A stretch of DNA of 64,000 nucleotides. Origin: Lysinibacillus piscis. GTDB lineage: Bacteria > Bacillota > Bacilli > Bacillales_A > Planococcaceae. Shown here one piece after another: positions 43,094 through 52,595 of the stretch (its first letter is position 1; every line of letters begins with the position of its first letter). The stretch lies in the NCBI RefSeq assembly GCF_026012395.1, contig NZ_BRZA01000002.1, positions 124,001 to 188,000 of the forward strand, read 5' to 3'. Position numbers and translations under genes: made by a program. A model generated the notes under the pieces. That model was not told the DNA's origin, did no database searches, and saw only the letters and a program-made list of their open reading frames with translations.

Positions 43094-43663
43094 ATGTCAT
43101 TAAAGCATGGAATATTAGGGTTGCTTGCAAACGGTCCGATGACGGGCTACGAACTCAGTAACGATTTCAACACCTCACTCAGCCTGATGTGGCATGCCCA
43201 GCAAAGTCAAGTGTATAGGGAGCTTGGGGATTTAGAGAAGAATGGCTATGTCACTTCAACAATCATCCCTCAAGAAGGCAAGCCGAGCAAAAAGCAATAT
43301 ACCATAACTGACATTGGTCTACAGGAGCTAGTGGATTGGGTAAATGAGTACCATTTCAAGGAATCCATGAAGGTGCGAGACGCCTTTGCTCTGCGAATTT
43401 TTTTCAGTGCTCGGGGCAACTTTGACGAGCTAAGGTCCGCTTTGCATGCATATATCGAGTGGAATGAGGCTCTATTAAAAAAGCTAGAGGATATCGAACA
43501 GCAGCATCTCCCACCCGAGAGATTGCAGTCGGAATCGGATGCCCTGTACTGGTTGATTAGTTTGAGAAAAGGTCGCTACACTTTTCGCGCGAATATTGAT
43601 TGGGGTATCGACACTTTAGGTATATTGGATCAGCTAAACCATGAAGGAACACAAAATGAGTAG
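43094..43663 (+). CDS. PadR family transcriptional regulator
   Basis: A 189-residue DNA-binding protein. N-terminal winged helix: LKHGILGLLANGPMTGYELS, then QVYRELGDLEKNGYVTSTII. The remainder is the helical PadR dimerisation region (RDAFALRIFFSARGNFDELR). GGAGGA lies before ATG 43094. It overlaps the CPBP protease gene by 8 bases, so both form a small operon behind the palindromic promoter. The inducer is unknown. Confidence 0.92.
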   Translation: MSLKHGILGLLANGPMTGYELSNDFNTSLSLMWHAQQSQVYRELGDLEKNGYVTSTIIPQEGKPSKKQYTITDIGLQELVDWVNEYHFKESMKVRDAFALRIFFSARGNFDELRSALHAYIEWNEALLKKLEDIEQQHLPPERLQSESDALYWLISLRKGRYTFRANIDWGIDTLGILDQLNHEGTQNE

Positions 43664-44477
43664 AAAACAAACGAGCTTATACCTGTTCTTCACCTATGTC
43701 CTGACGTATGTTTCATGGAGTATTTATGCTGTATATATTCATCGAGTTGATAGCGCACTTAATTTCTCCGACCATATGGGGATTTTAATGCTGTTGGGTT
43801 TAATGGGACCTACCCTTGGCGCTTATTTTGCGATAGCCTTTACTAAGAAAAAAGGCGGGTTCAAGTCGTATCATCAACAATTTCGATGGAACTTCGGCTG
43901 GCGATGGCTGATGGTTGCAATCGGGCTTCCTGTTCTGTTAGGCGGATTTGGCTATGCTATAGGTTTTGTGTTGGAGCCTGAATTGATACGAGAGAATGAA
44001 ATGAGAGCGTTCTATACTTTCATACCCGCTTTATTAAGCTCGATTGTGTTCGGAGGATTAGAAGAATTGGGCTGGCGTGGCTTGCTACTTCCAAATCTGC
44101 TACAACGATTTGGTTACTACCTCTCGACGCTGCTTGTTGGTGTTGCCTGGACGCTTTGGCATATTCCTTTGTTTTTTATCCCTGACTCTGGTCAATACGG
44201 CAACAACTTCGCTATCTATGCGATAGAATTAATAGGCTATAGTGCCATCTTGACATGGCTATATGTGCGAACAAGGAGTGTTATTTTGGCTGTTCTATTC
44301 CATGCTTCGTTTAATGCGATTTCATATGTAGGCTTGTACGCACCTAAAACCTCAAATCTATCTTATACTGTATTTGCTATTCTATTGCTTATCATTGGAT
44401 TGTATCTTGTCTCGAGATTAGCAGCGAGACCAGAATCAGTTCAAACAGAGGTCGAAGCAGGAAAAACAAGAGCTTAA
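43656..44477 (+). CDS. CPBP family intramembrane metalloprotease
   Basis: A 273-residue membrane protein with about eight segments. It has the CPBP/Abi motifs: EELGWRG (about 135-141), WTLWHIPLFF and HASFNA with intact Glu, Arg and His residues. Such proteins are bound to bacteriocin self-immunity, prenyl-protein cleavage-like functions or stress, but none is proven here. ATG 43656 follows AAGGAAC by 7 bases and overlaps padR. Base use in padR-CPBP is a little more GC-rich than the neighbouring accessory sequence. Confidence 0.88.
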   Translation: MSRKQTSLYLFFTYVLTYVSWSIYAVYIHRVDSALNFSDHMGILMLLGLMGPTLGAYFAIAFTKKKGGFKSYHQQFRWNFGWRWLMVAIGLPVLLGGFGYAIGFVLEPELIRENEMRAFYTFIPALLSSIVFGGLEELGWRGLLLPNLLQRFGYYLSTLLVGVAWTLWHIPLFFIPDSGQYGNNFAIYAIELIGYSAILTWLYVRTRSVILAVLFHASFNAISYVGLYAPKTSNLSYTVFAILLLIIGLYLVSRLAARPESVQTEVEAGKTRA

Positions 44478-44576
44478 GGCTTTTAACCATTAGAGAGAAT
44501 GAAATAGGTCATTCTCACATAAAAAGATACATCAAGCCATGAAAAAACGTTGGTTTTGATCCGCTCATTGACCAAT

Positions 44577-44618
44577 AAAAACAGACTGCTCCTTCGATAG
44601 GTGGTCAGTCTGTTTTTT
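44577..44618 (+). terminator. Terminator after the PadR/CPBP operon
   Basis: AAAACAGACTG and CAGTCTGTTTTTT pair around a 17-base loop. About 100 bases after the CPBP stop. Confidence 0.85.
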
Positions 44619-44706
44619 GATTAATTTACCGAAGCGGATTGCCTTTGAATTAGCCTCTAAATAGGTTATGCCTGTGTAAAACTATCAAGAGATAGCGTTT
44701 TTTTAT

Positions 44707-45006
44707 TTAAATGAAATAAAGGTTATAGAGAACAGGAATTGAATTGACAATAAATTTTTCCTTCTGCTTTTCCAATATAAACATATATATTATCGTTAAC
44801 TTTGTTGCTACACCATTATTAAAAATTTCTCCCAGTTCTTTGCCTATGGAGCCAGTATAAATTTCAATGGAATCATCGCTCTCATTAATCACAAGAATGC
44901 CTGTATTTGGATTGTCATTTAGAATTTCTTCTGCAATAATCTGAGTAGTGGTCTTCTTTTCATTAGTACTTTCATTTGAATTGTTACATGAAGAGATTAG
45001 CCATTT
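44707..45006 (-). pseudogene. Lipoprotein-like fragment without a start
   Basis: On the minus strand a frame of 99 codons reads WLISSCNNSNESTNEKKTTT then IIAEEILNDNPNTGILVINE and so on. LISSC resembles a lipobox with Cys to be lipidated, but a TAA codon directly upstream removes the signal peptide, and no good start exists; a GTG at 44892 gives only 61 residues. Best read as a decayed lipoprotein gene. The surrounding 44619-45090 region has nothing else that I recognise except a repeat copy. Confidence 0.4.
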
Positions 45007-45051
45007 TTAGTGTAAATGAATAAAATAATAAGTAATAAATAGGCTCTAACG

Positions 45052-45083
45052 TCTTATCATAAGTAAGTGAGATTTATAAAGAG
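45052..45083 (+). repeat. Short dispersed repeat, copy 2
   Basis: TCTTATCATAAGTAAGTGAG-ATTTATAAAGAG, 28 of 32 bases as in copy 1 at 41357. It runs into the ribosome site of the next gene. A third, weaker relative (CCTTATGACAAGTAAATG) occurs near 46085. Confidence 0.55.
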
Positions 45084-45090
45084 GTATTAA

Positions 45091-45552
45091 ATGGATATAA
45101 AGCTTTTATATTATAAGAAATTGAAAGGTAATGTTTTGCCCGTTGATTATGTAAAATGGGCTTATCAAATGCTAGAAAATGAATTTTCTTCACAGACTTT
45201 AACTATTCTCGCTACTTTGGAAGAACCATTAAATAGTTTTGAAGTAGAACAGCTTTTTAAAAGGACCTTAAATGAGTTAAAGTTGACGGAGCCATCCTAT
45301 GAAGAAAGTGCGGAATTTTATGTACAGTATTTGTTACAGCAAATATTACTGGATAACAACAATGCGATAGCTATTGCACATGAAATATATCAGGTAATTC
45401 GAGAACATTCTACTCATGAAAAAGTGAGCAATTGGTATGAAATAAGTGAAATGATAGATGACTTTCAATATGGCGATAATGTAAACAACATTACACAAGA
45501 TTTTTTAATTCAAGTTATTGTACAAGAGGTAAATAAACAACTAAAGAAATAA
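45091..45552 (+). CDS. Hypothetical helical protein
   Basis: A 153-residue, soluble, mostly helical acidic protein (YVKWAYQMLENEFSSQTLTI, SFEVEQLFKRTLNELKLTEP, EDISEMIDDFQY-like). I do not recognise it. AAAGAGG precedes ATG 45091. Alone in the accessory patch; it resembles small bacilli proteins of unknown role or immunity-type helical proteins, but no evidence decides. Confidence 0.6.
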   Translation: MDIKLLYYKKLKGNVLPVDYVKWAYQMLENEFSSQTLTILATLEEPLNSFEVEQLFKRTLNELKLTEPSYEESAEFYVQYLLQQILLDNNNAIAIAHEIYQVIREHSTHEKVSNWYEISEMIDDFQYGDNVNNITQDFLIQVIVQEVNKQLKK

Positions 45553-45829
45553 GTATTTATATAATAATGGATATATGTATAAAATTATATTTATACATAC
45601 CATAAGTAAGTTTTTAAGAACATTTGTATAAAGCGAGCGTAACCTATTTAATGAATACTCTTGCGGTGATGATTAATAATGGTGTAATATAGCTTCAACA
45701 TTTGATAGAAAAAGTTTATTGAAAAGAAATCAATACACATTAGAAAATACTAGAACGATATCAGATGTCCAAGAATTTTAATTCCCTTGAATTGAATAAT
45801 TCAAGTGATAAACAAAAAGGACGGATGTA

Positions 45830-46015
45830 ATGAAATATAATAAAACAATTATGCTAAAGCTTATCAATGAACATCGAGCGTTGCATGATGAATTAAAAAA
45901 GCTAAAGTCTGAATTGGGTTTAGAGAAAAATTTTGCAGTCAAGGCACTGTACCACTCATATGTTGCAGAGGATGGTCCGTATATGAAAGAATATCAGGAT
46001 TTAGAGCGACTATAA
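45830..46015 (+). CDS. Small hypothetical protein
   Basis: A 61-residue, charged helical protein (EHRALHDELKKLKSELGLEK, then YHSYVAEDGPYMKEYQDLER). AAGGACGG precedes ATG 45830 and a good terminator follows 100 bases later, which supports a real gene. Upstream, CTTGAATT-GAAT-AATTCAAG (45786-45805) is a small hairpin. Function unknown. Confidence 0.5.
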   Translation: MKYNKTIMLKLINEHRALHDELKKLKSELGLEKNFAVKALYHSYVAEDGPYMKEYQDLERL

Positions 46016-46112
46016 TTAATCGTTGTGCTACTAACTAAAAATCTTTAGTTTAATTAAAATTGCACTTAAAAGTGGTACGAGAAACCTTATGACAAGTAAA
46101 TGAATGAAAAGA

Positions 46113-46152
46113 GCCATCTGAACGCTGGAATAATGCGTTTCAGATGGTTTTT
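46113..46152 (+). terminator. Terminator in the gene-poor stretch
   Basis: GCCATCTGAACGC pairs with GCGTTTCAGATGG around a 9-base loop, followed by TTTTT. It probably ends the 61-residue gene. Confidence 0.85.
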
Positions 46153-46374
46153 AATTGGAAAATAACGAATGATTTTGTTGGAGATTTTCATCTTGTCGAT
46201 ATTTATGTGACTCATTTGAATAGCTATTGTATTATTTGAGAGATCTAGAACTCTAGAAAACCCTCTTAAGTAATATTATCAGGCAGCACCAAAAAACCAC
46301 GTATTTTGTTATATGTAGATATAAGTTTTATAACGATATGCTAGAATTAATTCTTTAACTGACGAGGATAAAAA

Positions 46375-46476
46375 ATGATGCTGTTTTCTAATGCATTCAT
46401 TGGAATTGAACAATATATACTATACCGTCTATTGTACAAGTATATTAATTTTAGAGAACAGTCCCTATTAGTGTAA
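46375..46476 (+). CDS. Possible 33-residue peptide
   Basis: ATG 46375, preceded by GAGGAT, opens 33 codons (MMLFSNAFIGIEQYILYRLL and a short tail). The peptide is hydrophobic and aromatic. It is the only candidate seen in the 560 bases between the terminator and the chemoreceptor; it may be chance. Confidence 0.18.
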   Translation: MMLFSNAFIGIEQYILYRLLYKYINFREQSLLV

Positions 46477-46578
46477 AATAATTAGGCTGTTTGTTCATAG
46501 CAATTAGTAGTGTATAGAAACTAAGTAATAAAAATTATTTTTAGCTATGTTGCCAAGAAAATAAATAATAAAAAATTT

Positions 46579-46607
46579 TTGATGGAATATGGCGTTTTAT
46601 GTAGTAT
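46579..46607 (+). promoter_or_regulatory. Possible promoter of the chemoreceptor gene
   Basis: TTGATG and TAGTAT are 17 bases apart. A sigma-D motif was not seen. Other AT-rich -10-like words occur nearby, so the exact start is open. Confidence 0.35.
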
Positions 46608-46734
46608 TATGATTTTATGATATAAGTGCAGATACTGTAAATGACTCCAACAATATCTAAATATAAGAGAAATGTTTAGGAGGGGTCTTTAGCTAAGAAA
46701 ATACAAAATCTATGTTCAAAAAAGGATGACGAAT

Positions 46735-48738
46735 ATGAGTAAAAATCTTTTTTCAACCATTAATAAATCTTTTAAGCTCAAATTAATGTTTATTTTGCTA
46801 TTTATATCGTTAGTTCCACTCGTTGCGTCTTCAACCATTTTACTCATGCAATCCAACTCTGCCTTAAGCACTACATCTGAAGACGCTTTTGAAGAGGCAA
46901 CAAACCTTAATGCAAAATATATTAATGACTGGATTTCACAAAAAATTGAATCGATGCAAGCTGTAGTGAAGGAGCATCCAGAATTTTTGAATAATGATCC
47001 TAAACAGGTCATCCCAGTTCTTAAAATACTGGCACAAAGCGATTCTGACGTACAAGTATATTCGTATGTGGATGTGAAGGGATATGTTTATGAAACAAGC
47101 GACCAAAGCTATGATGGAAGTAATTTTCAAAATGTTAAAAACGCGATGAGTACAAAAAAGGTTGCAGTCTCTGACATTCTTAAAGCTGTTAATGAAGATC
47201 TGGACATCATTATCATCGACGTTCCTCTTGTCAATGACAAGGGAGAGTTTAGAGGGATTGTTCAATCGATGCTAGATGTATCGAAAATCTCGAAGGTTGT
47301 TAAAGATATTAAAGTTGCTAAAACAGGAAAAGGATACTTAGTATCAAGCAGTGGCGTAATTCTAATTCATCCTGATGTCGCGAAAATTGGCAAGAATATA
47401 AATGAAATAGAAAATAAAGATACTGTTGAACTATTAAATAAGAATGTTCTGGCCAATAAAAACGGCATCTTTACATATCAAGAAGATGGTGGTCAAAGTA
47501 TTGTTGCCTCCTATAAAGAAATCGAGCGAACAGGTTGGCGACTAGTTTTAGATGCTCCTTCACAGGAAATGAATGAGCAAGCTATGAAATCTATGAAAAT
47601 AGCCATTATTATTATTGTTATTTCTTTGATTAGTGTGGCTATCATTGCCATCTTCCTTTCAAGAGTAGTAGTTCGCCCTATTTTAAAGCTTATAGAAAAC
47701 TCTAAGAACATGGCTAATGGCGATTTTACAACAAAAATTGAAGTTAAAGGTAAGGATGAAATCGCCGAGCTTTCGATTGCCTATAATTCAATGATTGATA
47801 ACTTAAGAAATTTAATACAGCAAGTAGTCATTGCTACAAATACTGTAGATTCTAAAGCGTGTGAAATGAACAATATGGCTATTCAGTCAGGAAAAGTATC
47901 ATCTGAAATACTTGTAACAGTAGATAGTTTTGCACATGGTGTAAATGACCAAGCTGAGTCAGTTCAAAATGGGTCATCTATGGTAACTGGTATAACAAAG
48001 GATATGCAGGAAATTACAACGAATGTTGAAAACTCTGTAGATATGATTAAAGGAGTTAATGTAGCTGTCGATGAAGGATTTACGGCTATTGTAAACCAGT
48101 TAAGCCTTATGGAGGAAAGCAAGAAAACTACTGAAAATGTAGGGATGGCCATTAATATGTTAGCTGAAAAATCGGCTAAAATCAGCGATATAGTTGATGT
48201 TATTAGTGGTATAGCTAACCAAACAAACCTTCTTGCGCTTAATGCAGCAATAGAAGCAGCACGTGCAGGAGAGCATGGAAAAGGCTTTGCTGTTGTTGCG
48301 GATGAGGTAAGGAAGCTTGCAGAACAATCAGCGAATTCAAGCGATGAAATCATTGCACTTATTAAGGAAATACAGGAAAGAACATCTCAAAGCGTTGATG
48401 AGGTTAACCTAGTAAAAGATGTTGTATTCAAGCAAGAAGTTGCAGTAAATGATACAAAGAAATATTTTGACCAAATAAGAGATTCTGTAAGAAACATTGT
48501 CATACAAATAAACAATGCAGCAACTTCAGCAAATGAGGTAAATAAAAAGTCACATGAAATAACGAAGGTTATGGAGAATATTGCGTCTGTTGCGGAGGAA
48601 AATGCAGCAGCTACAGAAGAGTTTTTAGCAGTTACTCAAAATCAGGCTCATGGAATACAAAAAGTAAGAGCTGATTCTGACGATGTGGTATATGAAGCTA
48701 AAAATCTTCTTGAGGCGATTAAGAATTTTAAAATTTAA
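46735..48738 (+). CDS. Methyl-accepting chemotaxis protein (dCache)
   Basis: Transmembrane chemoreceptor of 667 residues. First helix about residues 15-37, an extracellular double-Cache-like sensor to about 280 ([20 protein letters not shown]), second helix about 285-308, a HAMP linker, then a long coiled-coil signalling part with the hairpin tip [20 protein letters not shown] and [20 protein letters not shown]. Methylation-type Gln/Glu pairs flank it. ATG 46735 has AAAGGA 8 bases upstream; ATG 46726 is inside that site. Ligand unknown; no che gene is nearby. Confidence 0.94.
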   Translation: MSKNLFSTINKSFKLKLMFILLFISLVPLVASSTILLMQSNSALSTTSEDAFEEATNLNAKYINDWISQKIESMQAVVKEHPEFLNNDPKQVIPVLKILAQSDSDVQVYSYVDVKGYVYETSDQSYDGSNFQNVKNAMSTKKVAVSDILKAVNEDLDIIIIDVPLVNDKGEFRGIVQSMLDVSKISKVVKDIKVAKTGKGYLVSSSGVILIHPDVAKIGKNINEIENKDTVELLNKNVLANKNGIFTYQEDGGQSIVASYKEIERTGWRLVLDAPSQEMNEQAMKSMKIAIIIIVISLISVAIIAIFLSRVVVRPILKLIENSKNMANGDFTTKIEVKGKDEIAELSIAYNSMIDNLRNLIQQVVIATNTVDSKACEMNNMAIQSGKVSSEILVTVDSFAHGVNDQAESVQNGSSMVTGITKDMQEITTNVENSVDMIKGVNVAVDEGFTAIVNQLSLMEESKKTTENVGMAINMLAEKSAKISDIVDVISGIANQTNLLALNAAIEAARAGEHGKGFAVVADEVRKLAEQSANSSDEIIALIKEIQERTSQSVDEVNLVKDVVFKQEVAVNDTKKYFDQIRDSVRNIVIQINNAATSANEVNKKSHEITKVMENIASVAEENAAATEEFLAVTQNQAHGIQKVRADSDDVVYEAKNLLEAIKNFKI

Positions 48739-48767
48739 ACGACTGAGGCAAAAGAATTTTAGTCACT

Positions 48768-48830
48768 GAAAAACCCGAACTATATTGCGAGACACTTCAA
48801 ATTTAGTGTTTCGTAATAGTTCGGGTTTTT
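48768..48830 (+). terminator. Chemoreceptor gene terminator
   Basis: AAAACCCGAACTA ... CGAGACACT pairs with AGTGTTTCG ... TAGTTCGGGTTTTT, a long two-part stem. Confidence 0.9.
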
Positions 48831-48871
48831 AGTTTATGTTATGCATTTTTATGAGTGAATTACTTTTTTGA

Positions 48872-49960
48872 CTATAGAATAATTAATTCTTTTGTGAACT
48901 TCGTTAATACTTCCACGCCATCTTTTGTTACAACAACGTCATCTTCAATGCGGACACCTGTGATATCTGCTTTGTAGACACCTGGCTCAATCGTAAAGAC
49001 CATTCCTTCTGTCATGACCATATCATTTGTGCCTGTAATTGATGGGAATTCATGTACAGAAATACCGAGCCCATGTCCAAGGCGGTGTGTGAAATAGTCA
49101 CCATAGCCTGCTGCTGTAATTGTATCACGTGCGATTTTATCTAAATCCATGGCACGTACACCAGGTTTCACAGCTGCAATCGCATTCATATTTGCTGCAA
49201 GAACCGTGTTGTAAACCTCTTTTTGTGCGTCACTTGGCTCACCGAAAGCAACTGTACGTGTAATATCAGAACAATAGCCGTCGTAAATAACCCCAAGGTC
49301 AAATAAAATCATATCACCCTTTTCAATTTTACGTGCACCTGGCACACCATGTGGAGAAGCTGTTTTTGGTCCACTTAATACCATTGTATCAAAGGACATT
49401 TTACAGCCTTTCTCTTGGATAGCGCTTTCGATGGCTGTTAAGATTTCCATTTCTGTCTTGCCTTCAGCGATTTCCTTGCAACCGATTTCCACAGCATAAT
49501 CAGCTAGTTCCGCTGCTTTGCGCAATTTTTCTAATTCGCTCTCATCTTTAATCACACGCATTGCATTAATTTTTTCATCTAAACGAACGAAATGAGTGGC
49601 TGCAAAAGATTGTTGCAATGCTTCTAAACGTTCTACTGTTAAATGTGCTTTTTCAATAGCAAATGTAGCAGGCTGTCCGATGCGATCTTGAATCGCTTGG
49701 GCAAGTAGCTCCATTGCATTTTCTGTATCTTGATGTCCAATCGTATCATATGTCCAACCCGCAGCCTGAGCATCAGGAACTTCCATTTTTGGACAAATTA
49801 AAAACGGCTCTGCTTCTTTAAAAACAGCGACACCTAATAAACGCTCATGTGGATTACTATGAAAGCCTGAAACGTAAAAAACATTGTCTGGTGTTGTAAT
49901 GAAAGCAACGTCTACTTGTTGTTGCTGTAAATAACTTTGAATTTCTTGAATTTTTGACAT
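48872..49960 (-). CDS. M24 family aminopeptidase P / Xaa-Pro dipeptidase
   Basis: Metal-dependent peptidase that removes residues before or after proline. The 362-residue protein has a creatinase-like N-domain (about 1-125) and a pita-bread domain with LFDLGVIYDGYCSDITRTVA, THRLGHGLGISVHEFP, EGMVFTIEPGVYK and VRIEDDVVV, which hold all metal ligands. ATG 49960 (MSKIQEI) has GGAGGTCACTACAT upstream; the longer frame is rejected. Divergent from ytkL. Confidence 0.93.
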   Translation of the reverse strand: MSKIQEIQSYLQQQQVDVAFITTPDNVFYVSGFHSNPHERLLGVAVFKEAEPFLICPKMEVPDAQAAGWTYDTIGHQDTENAMELLAQAIQDRIGQPATFAIEKAHLTVERLEALQQSFAATHFVRLDEKINAMRVIKDESELEKLRKAAELADYAVEIGCKEIAEGKTEMEILTAIESAIQEKGCKMSFDTMVLSGPKTASPHGVPGARKIEKGDMILFDLGVIYDGYCSDITRTVAFGEPSDAQKEVYNTVLAANMNAIAAVKPGVRAMDLDKIARDTITAAGYGDYFTHRLGHGLGISVHEFPSITGTNDMVMTEGMVFTIEPGVYKADITGVRIEDDVVVTKDGVEVLTKFTKELIIL

Positions 49961-50080
49961 ATGTAGTGACCTCCTGCGTAACGCAAAATAGAATACCTGC
50001 TTCATCATATCAAAAAAAGGGAAAAAACGCATCGCTCACGAATTAAATATTAAGGCAGGTCAAGAGAAGGAGGAAGCATC

Positions 50081-50761
50081 ATGCAAATTAGTTATCACGG
50101 TCATGCGGTTGTAAAAATCCAAACAAATGGACAAACGATTTTGATTGACCCTTTTATTAATGGCAATGGACAAACAGATTTGAAAGTGGAGGAGGAAGCA
50201 CCTGATTTTATTTTGCTAACTCACGGACATAACGATCATGTCGGGGATACAGTAGCACTTGCTAGGAAAAAGGATGCGCTTGTGATAGCCCCATTTGAAT
50301 TAGCGACTTGGCTATCATGGCAAGGCGTGAAAACACATGGTATGGGGATTGGTGGTACGCAAGAATTTGATTTTGGGAAGATGAAATTGACACAGGCTTT
50401 TCATGGGTCGTCCTATACAACAGAGGACAACCAAATTATTTATATGGGGATGCCAGCAGGAATTTTACTATTTATAGAGGGTATAACGATTTATCATGCA
50501 GGCGATACGGCTTTATTTAGCGATATGAAACTAATTGGTGAGTGTCATCCGATTGACATTGCCTTTGTCCCAATCGGTGATAATTTTACGATGGGTCCTG
50601 AGGATGCAGCTTGTGCTGTTGAATTTTTACAGCCAAAAATCGTTGTACCTATTCACTACAATACGTTCCCACCAATTGTACAAGATCCGACAGTTTTTGC
50701 GAATTTAGTACAAAATGCCGACGTACAAATTTTGCAAGCAGGTGACAAGGTTGAGAAGTAA
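50081..50761 (+). CDS. ytkL: UPF0173 metal-dependent hydrolase YtkL
   Basis: A 226-residue metallo-beta-lactamase-fold hydrolase of unknown substrate. [10 protein letters not shown] supplies the zinc ligands, with [16 protein letters not shown] and [11 protein letters not shown] downstream. AAGGAGGAAG precedes ATG 50081. B. subtilis has it in the same neighbourhood upstream of ytoI. Confidence 0.95.
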   Translation: MQISYHGHAVVKIQTNGQTILIDPFINGNGQTDLKVEEEAPDFILLTHGHNDHVGDTVALARKKDALVIAPFELATWLSWQGVKTHGMGIGGTQEFDFGKMKLTQAFHGSSYTTEDNQIIYMGMPAGILLFIEGITIYHAGDTALFSDMKLIGECHPIDIAFVPIGDNFTMGPEDAACAVEFLQPKIVVPIHYNTFPPIVQDPTVFANLVQNADVQILQAGDKVEK

Positions 50762-50859
50762 GAACATCGTCGTGTTGGGCAGAATAGGATTTTCAACTAC
50801 CTTTCTCAAAAAATATGGTACACTAGAGGCAAATAGATGTTTGAGAAATAGGTGATATT

Positions 50860-52167
50860 TTGTCAACAAAACACGAGAAAATTTTACAATATATTGAATC
50901 GCTACCTGTAGGGGATAAAATTTCTGTCCGTCAAATTGCAAAGGAAATGCAGGTGAGTGAAGGGACAGCCTATCGTGCTATTAAAGAGGCAGAAAATCGC
51001 CGATTAGTAAGCTCGATTGAACGTGTAGGTACGATTCGTATTGAAAAGAAAAAGAAAGAAAATATTGAGCGTCTAACATTTGCTGAAATTGTGAATATTG
51101 TTGAAGGACAAGTATTAGGTGGAAAAACAGGCCTACATAAGTCATTAACAAAGTTCGTTATTGGTGCTATGCAGCTTGAGGATATGATGCGTTACACAGA
51201 TGCAGGCAGCTTGCTTATCGTTGGCAATCGAATTAAGGCACATGAAAATGCGCTACGTGCAGGTGCAGCTGTATTGATTACAGGTGGCTTTGATACGACA
51301 GAGGACAATAAAATGCTGGCTGATTCATTGAATTTACCTATTATTTCAACAAGCTATGATACGTTTACCGTGGCTACGATGATTAACCGTGCCATCTATG
51401 ACCAGTTAATTAAAAAGGATATTTTATTTATTGAAGATATTTATATCCCAATGGTTGATACGGCTGTTTTGAAAAATGATGAAACCATCTACCATTTTAA
51501 AAAATTGAATGAGCAAACGACACATGGTGCATTTCCTGTTGTGACAACCAACAATAAGCTCATCGGTATGGTGACGGTGAAGGATGTAATTGGTCGAGAG
51601 GAAACGGAGCTTATTGATAAGGTCATGACGAAAAATCCGATTGCAGGCTCGATGAAGATGAGTGTTGCCTCTGCTGGGCATCGCATGATTTGGGAAGGCA
51701 TTGATTTATTGCCAATCGTTGATGATGATATGATTTTACAGGGAGTTATTAGTCGACAGGATGTATTAAAGGCATTGCAATTGGCACAAAGACAGCCACA
51801 TCAGGGAGAAACGATTGACGATTTAGTTAAAAATGAAATCAAAGTACTTGGTGATGAGGAATTAACGGTAGAGTTTAATGTGACGCCACAAATGACCAAC
51901 CAATATGGGGCAATTTCCTATGGTGCTTTTACAACACTGTTAGCAGAAGTGGGCTCATTTGCGTTAAAGCGCCGTAAACGCGGAGATGCCATTGCCGAAA
52001 ATATGATGATTTATTTTATTAAGCCTGTACAGGTAGAAAGCATATTAACGGTGAAGCCACGTATTTTAGATATGAGTCGTAAGTTTGTAAAGATGGATTT
52101 TGAAGTATATAATCAACAAATGCTTGTCGGAAAAGCGATGATGATGTTCCAATTACTGGAGCGTTAA
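50860..52167 (+). CDS. ytoI: YtoI-like DRTGG-CBS-hotdog regulator
   Basis: A 435-residue protein with an N-terminal helix-turn-helix (RQIAKEMQVSEGTAYRAIKE), a DRTGG-like domain (about 70-190), two CBS repeats (about 190-310) and a C-terminal hotdog domain (about 320-430, FNVTPQMTNQYGAISYGAF). The domain order is that of YtoI; CBS repeats bind nucleotides, and the overall role is unknown. TTG 50860 is supported by AGGTGATAT. Confidence 0.94.
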   Translation: MSTKHEKILQYIESLPVGDKISVRQIAKEMQVSEGTAYRAIKEAENRRLVSSIERVGTIRIEKKKKENIERLTFAEIVNIVEGQVLGGKTGLHKSLTKFVIGAMQLEDMMRYTDAGSLLIVGNRIKAHENALRAGAAVLITGGFDTTEDNKMLADSLNLPIISTSYDTFTVATMINRAIYDQLIKKDILFIEDIYIPMVDTAVLKNDETIYHFKKLNEQTTHGAFPVVTTNNKLIGMVTVKDVIGREETELIDKVMTKNPIAGSMKMSVASAGHRMIWEGIDLLPIVDDDMILQGVISRQDVLKALQLAQRQPHQGETIDDLVKNEIKVLGDEELTVEFNVTPQMTNQYGAISYGAFTTLLAEVGSFALKRRKRGDAIAENMMIYFIKPVQVESILTVKPRILDMSRKFVKMDFEVYNQQMLVGKAMMMFQLLER

Positions 52168-52174
52168 ACGGAGA

Positions 52175-52199
52175 AAGGGATGACCTAGAGTCATCCCTT
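52175..52199. terminator. Hairpin between convergent ytoI and ytpI
   Basis: AAGGGATGAC and GTCATCCCTT pair around CTAGA. T tracts are short, so termination may be weak; the ytpI stop follows immediately. Confidence 0.6.
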
Positions 52200-52505
52200 C
52201 TATTGATTAATACGGTATTCTTCTTCAACGAAACGACCGTAATGGCGCACTTTTTTACTATTTTCTGTAATGATATAAAGGCTGAAGATAAGAAGAACAG
52301 CTACAATAATAAATGTATACATAACGGGAAATAGATAGGCTTGATTCAAACCAAAAAAGAAAACAAAGCAACCAAATGCTACATTTGCCTTACTTTTGTA
52401 CCATTTTTTTGCGATTGGTAGTGTAGAACGGAATTGTTTTGTTTTAAAATAAAAATAGCAAACAAATGATATAATAATAAAAGCGACAAATATTAAATTG
52501 AGCAT
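52200..52505 (-). CDS. ytpI: YtpI-like membrane protein
   Basis: A 101-residue protein with three hydrophobic segments (about residues 1-20, 38-56, 58-82). YtpI is always between ytoI and nrnA in bacilli; function unknown. AGGAGG lies before its ATG on the minus strand. Confidence 0.88.
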   Translation of the reverse strand: MLNLIFVAFIIISFVCYFYFKTKQFRSTLPIAKKWYKSKANVAFGCFVFFFGLNQAYLFPVMYTFIIVAVLLIFSLYIITENSKKVRHYGRFVEEEYRINQ

Positions 52506-52595
52506 AGTAAACCTCCTAGCATAACTAGCTATTATTGTACCGATTATTGAAGAAAAATGCTAACGGTTCTTACTATCATTTTGGAGGAATTTATT

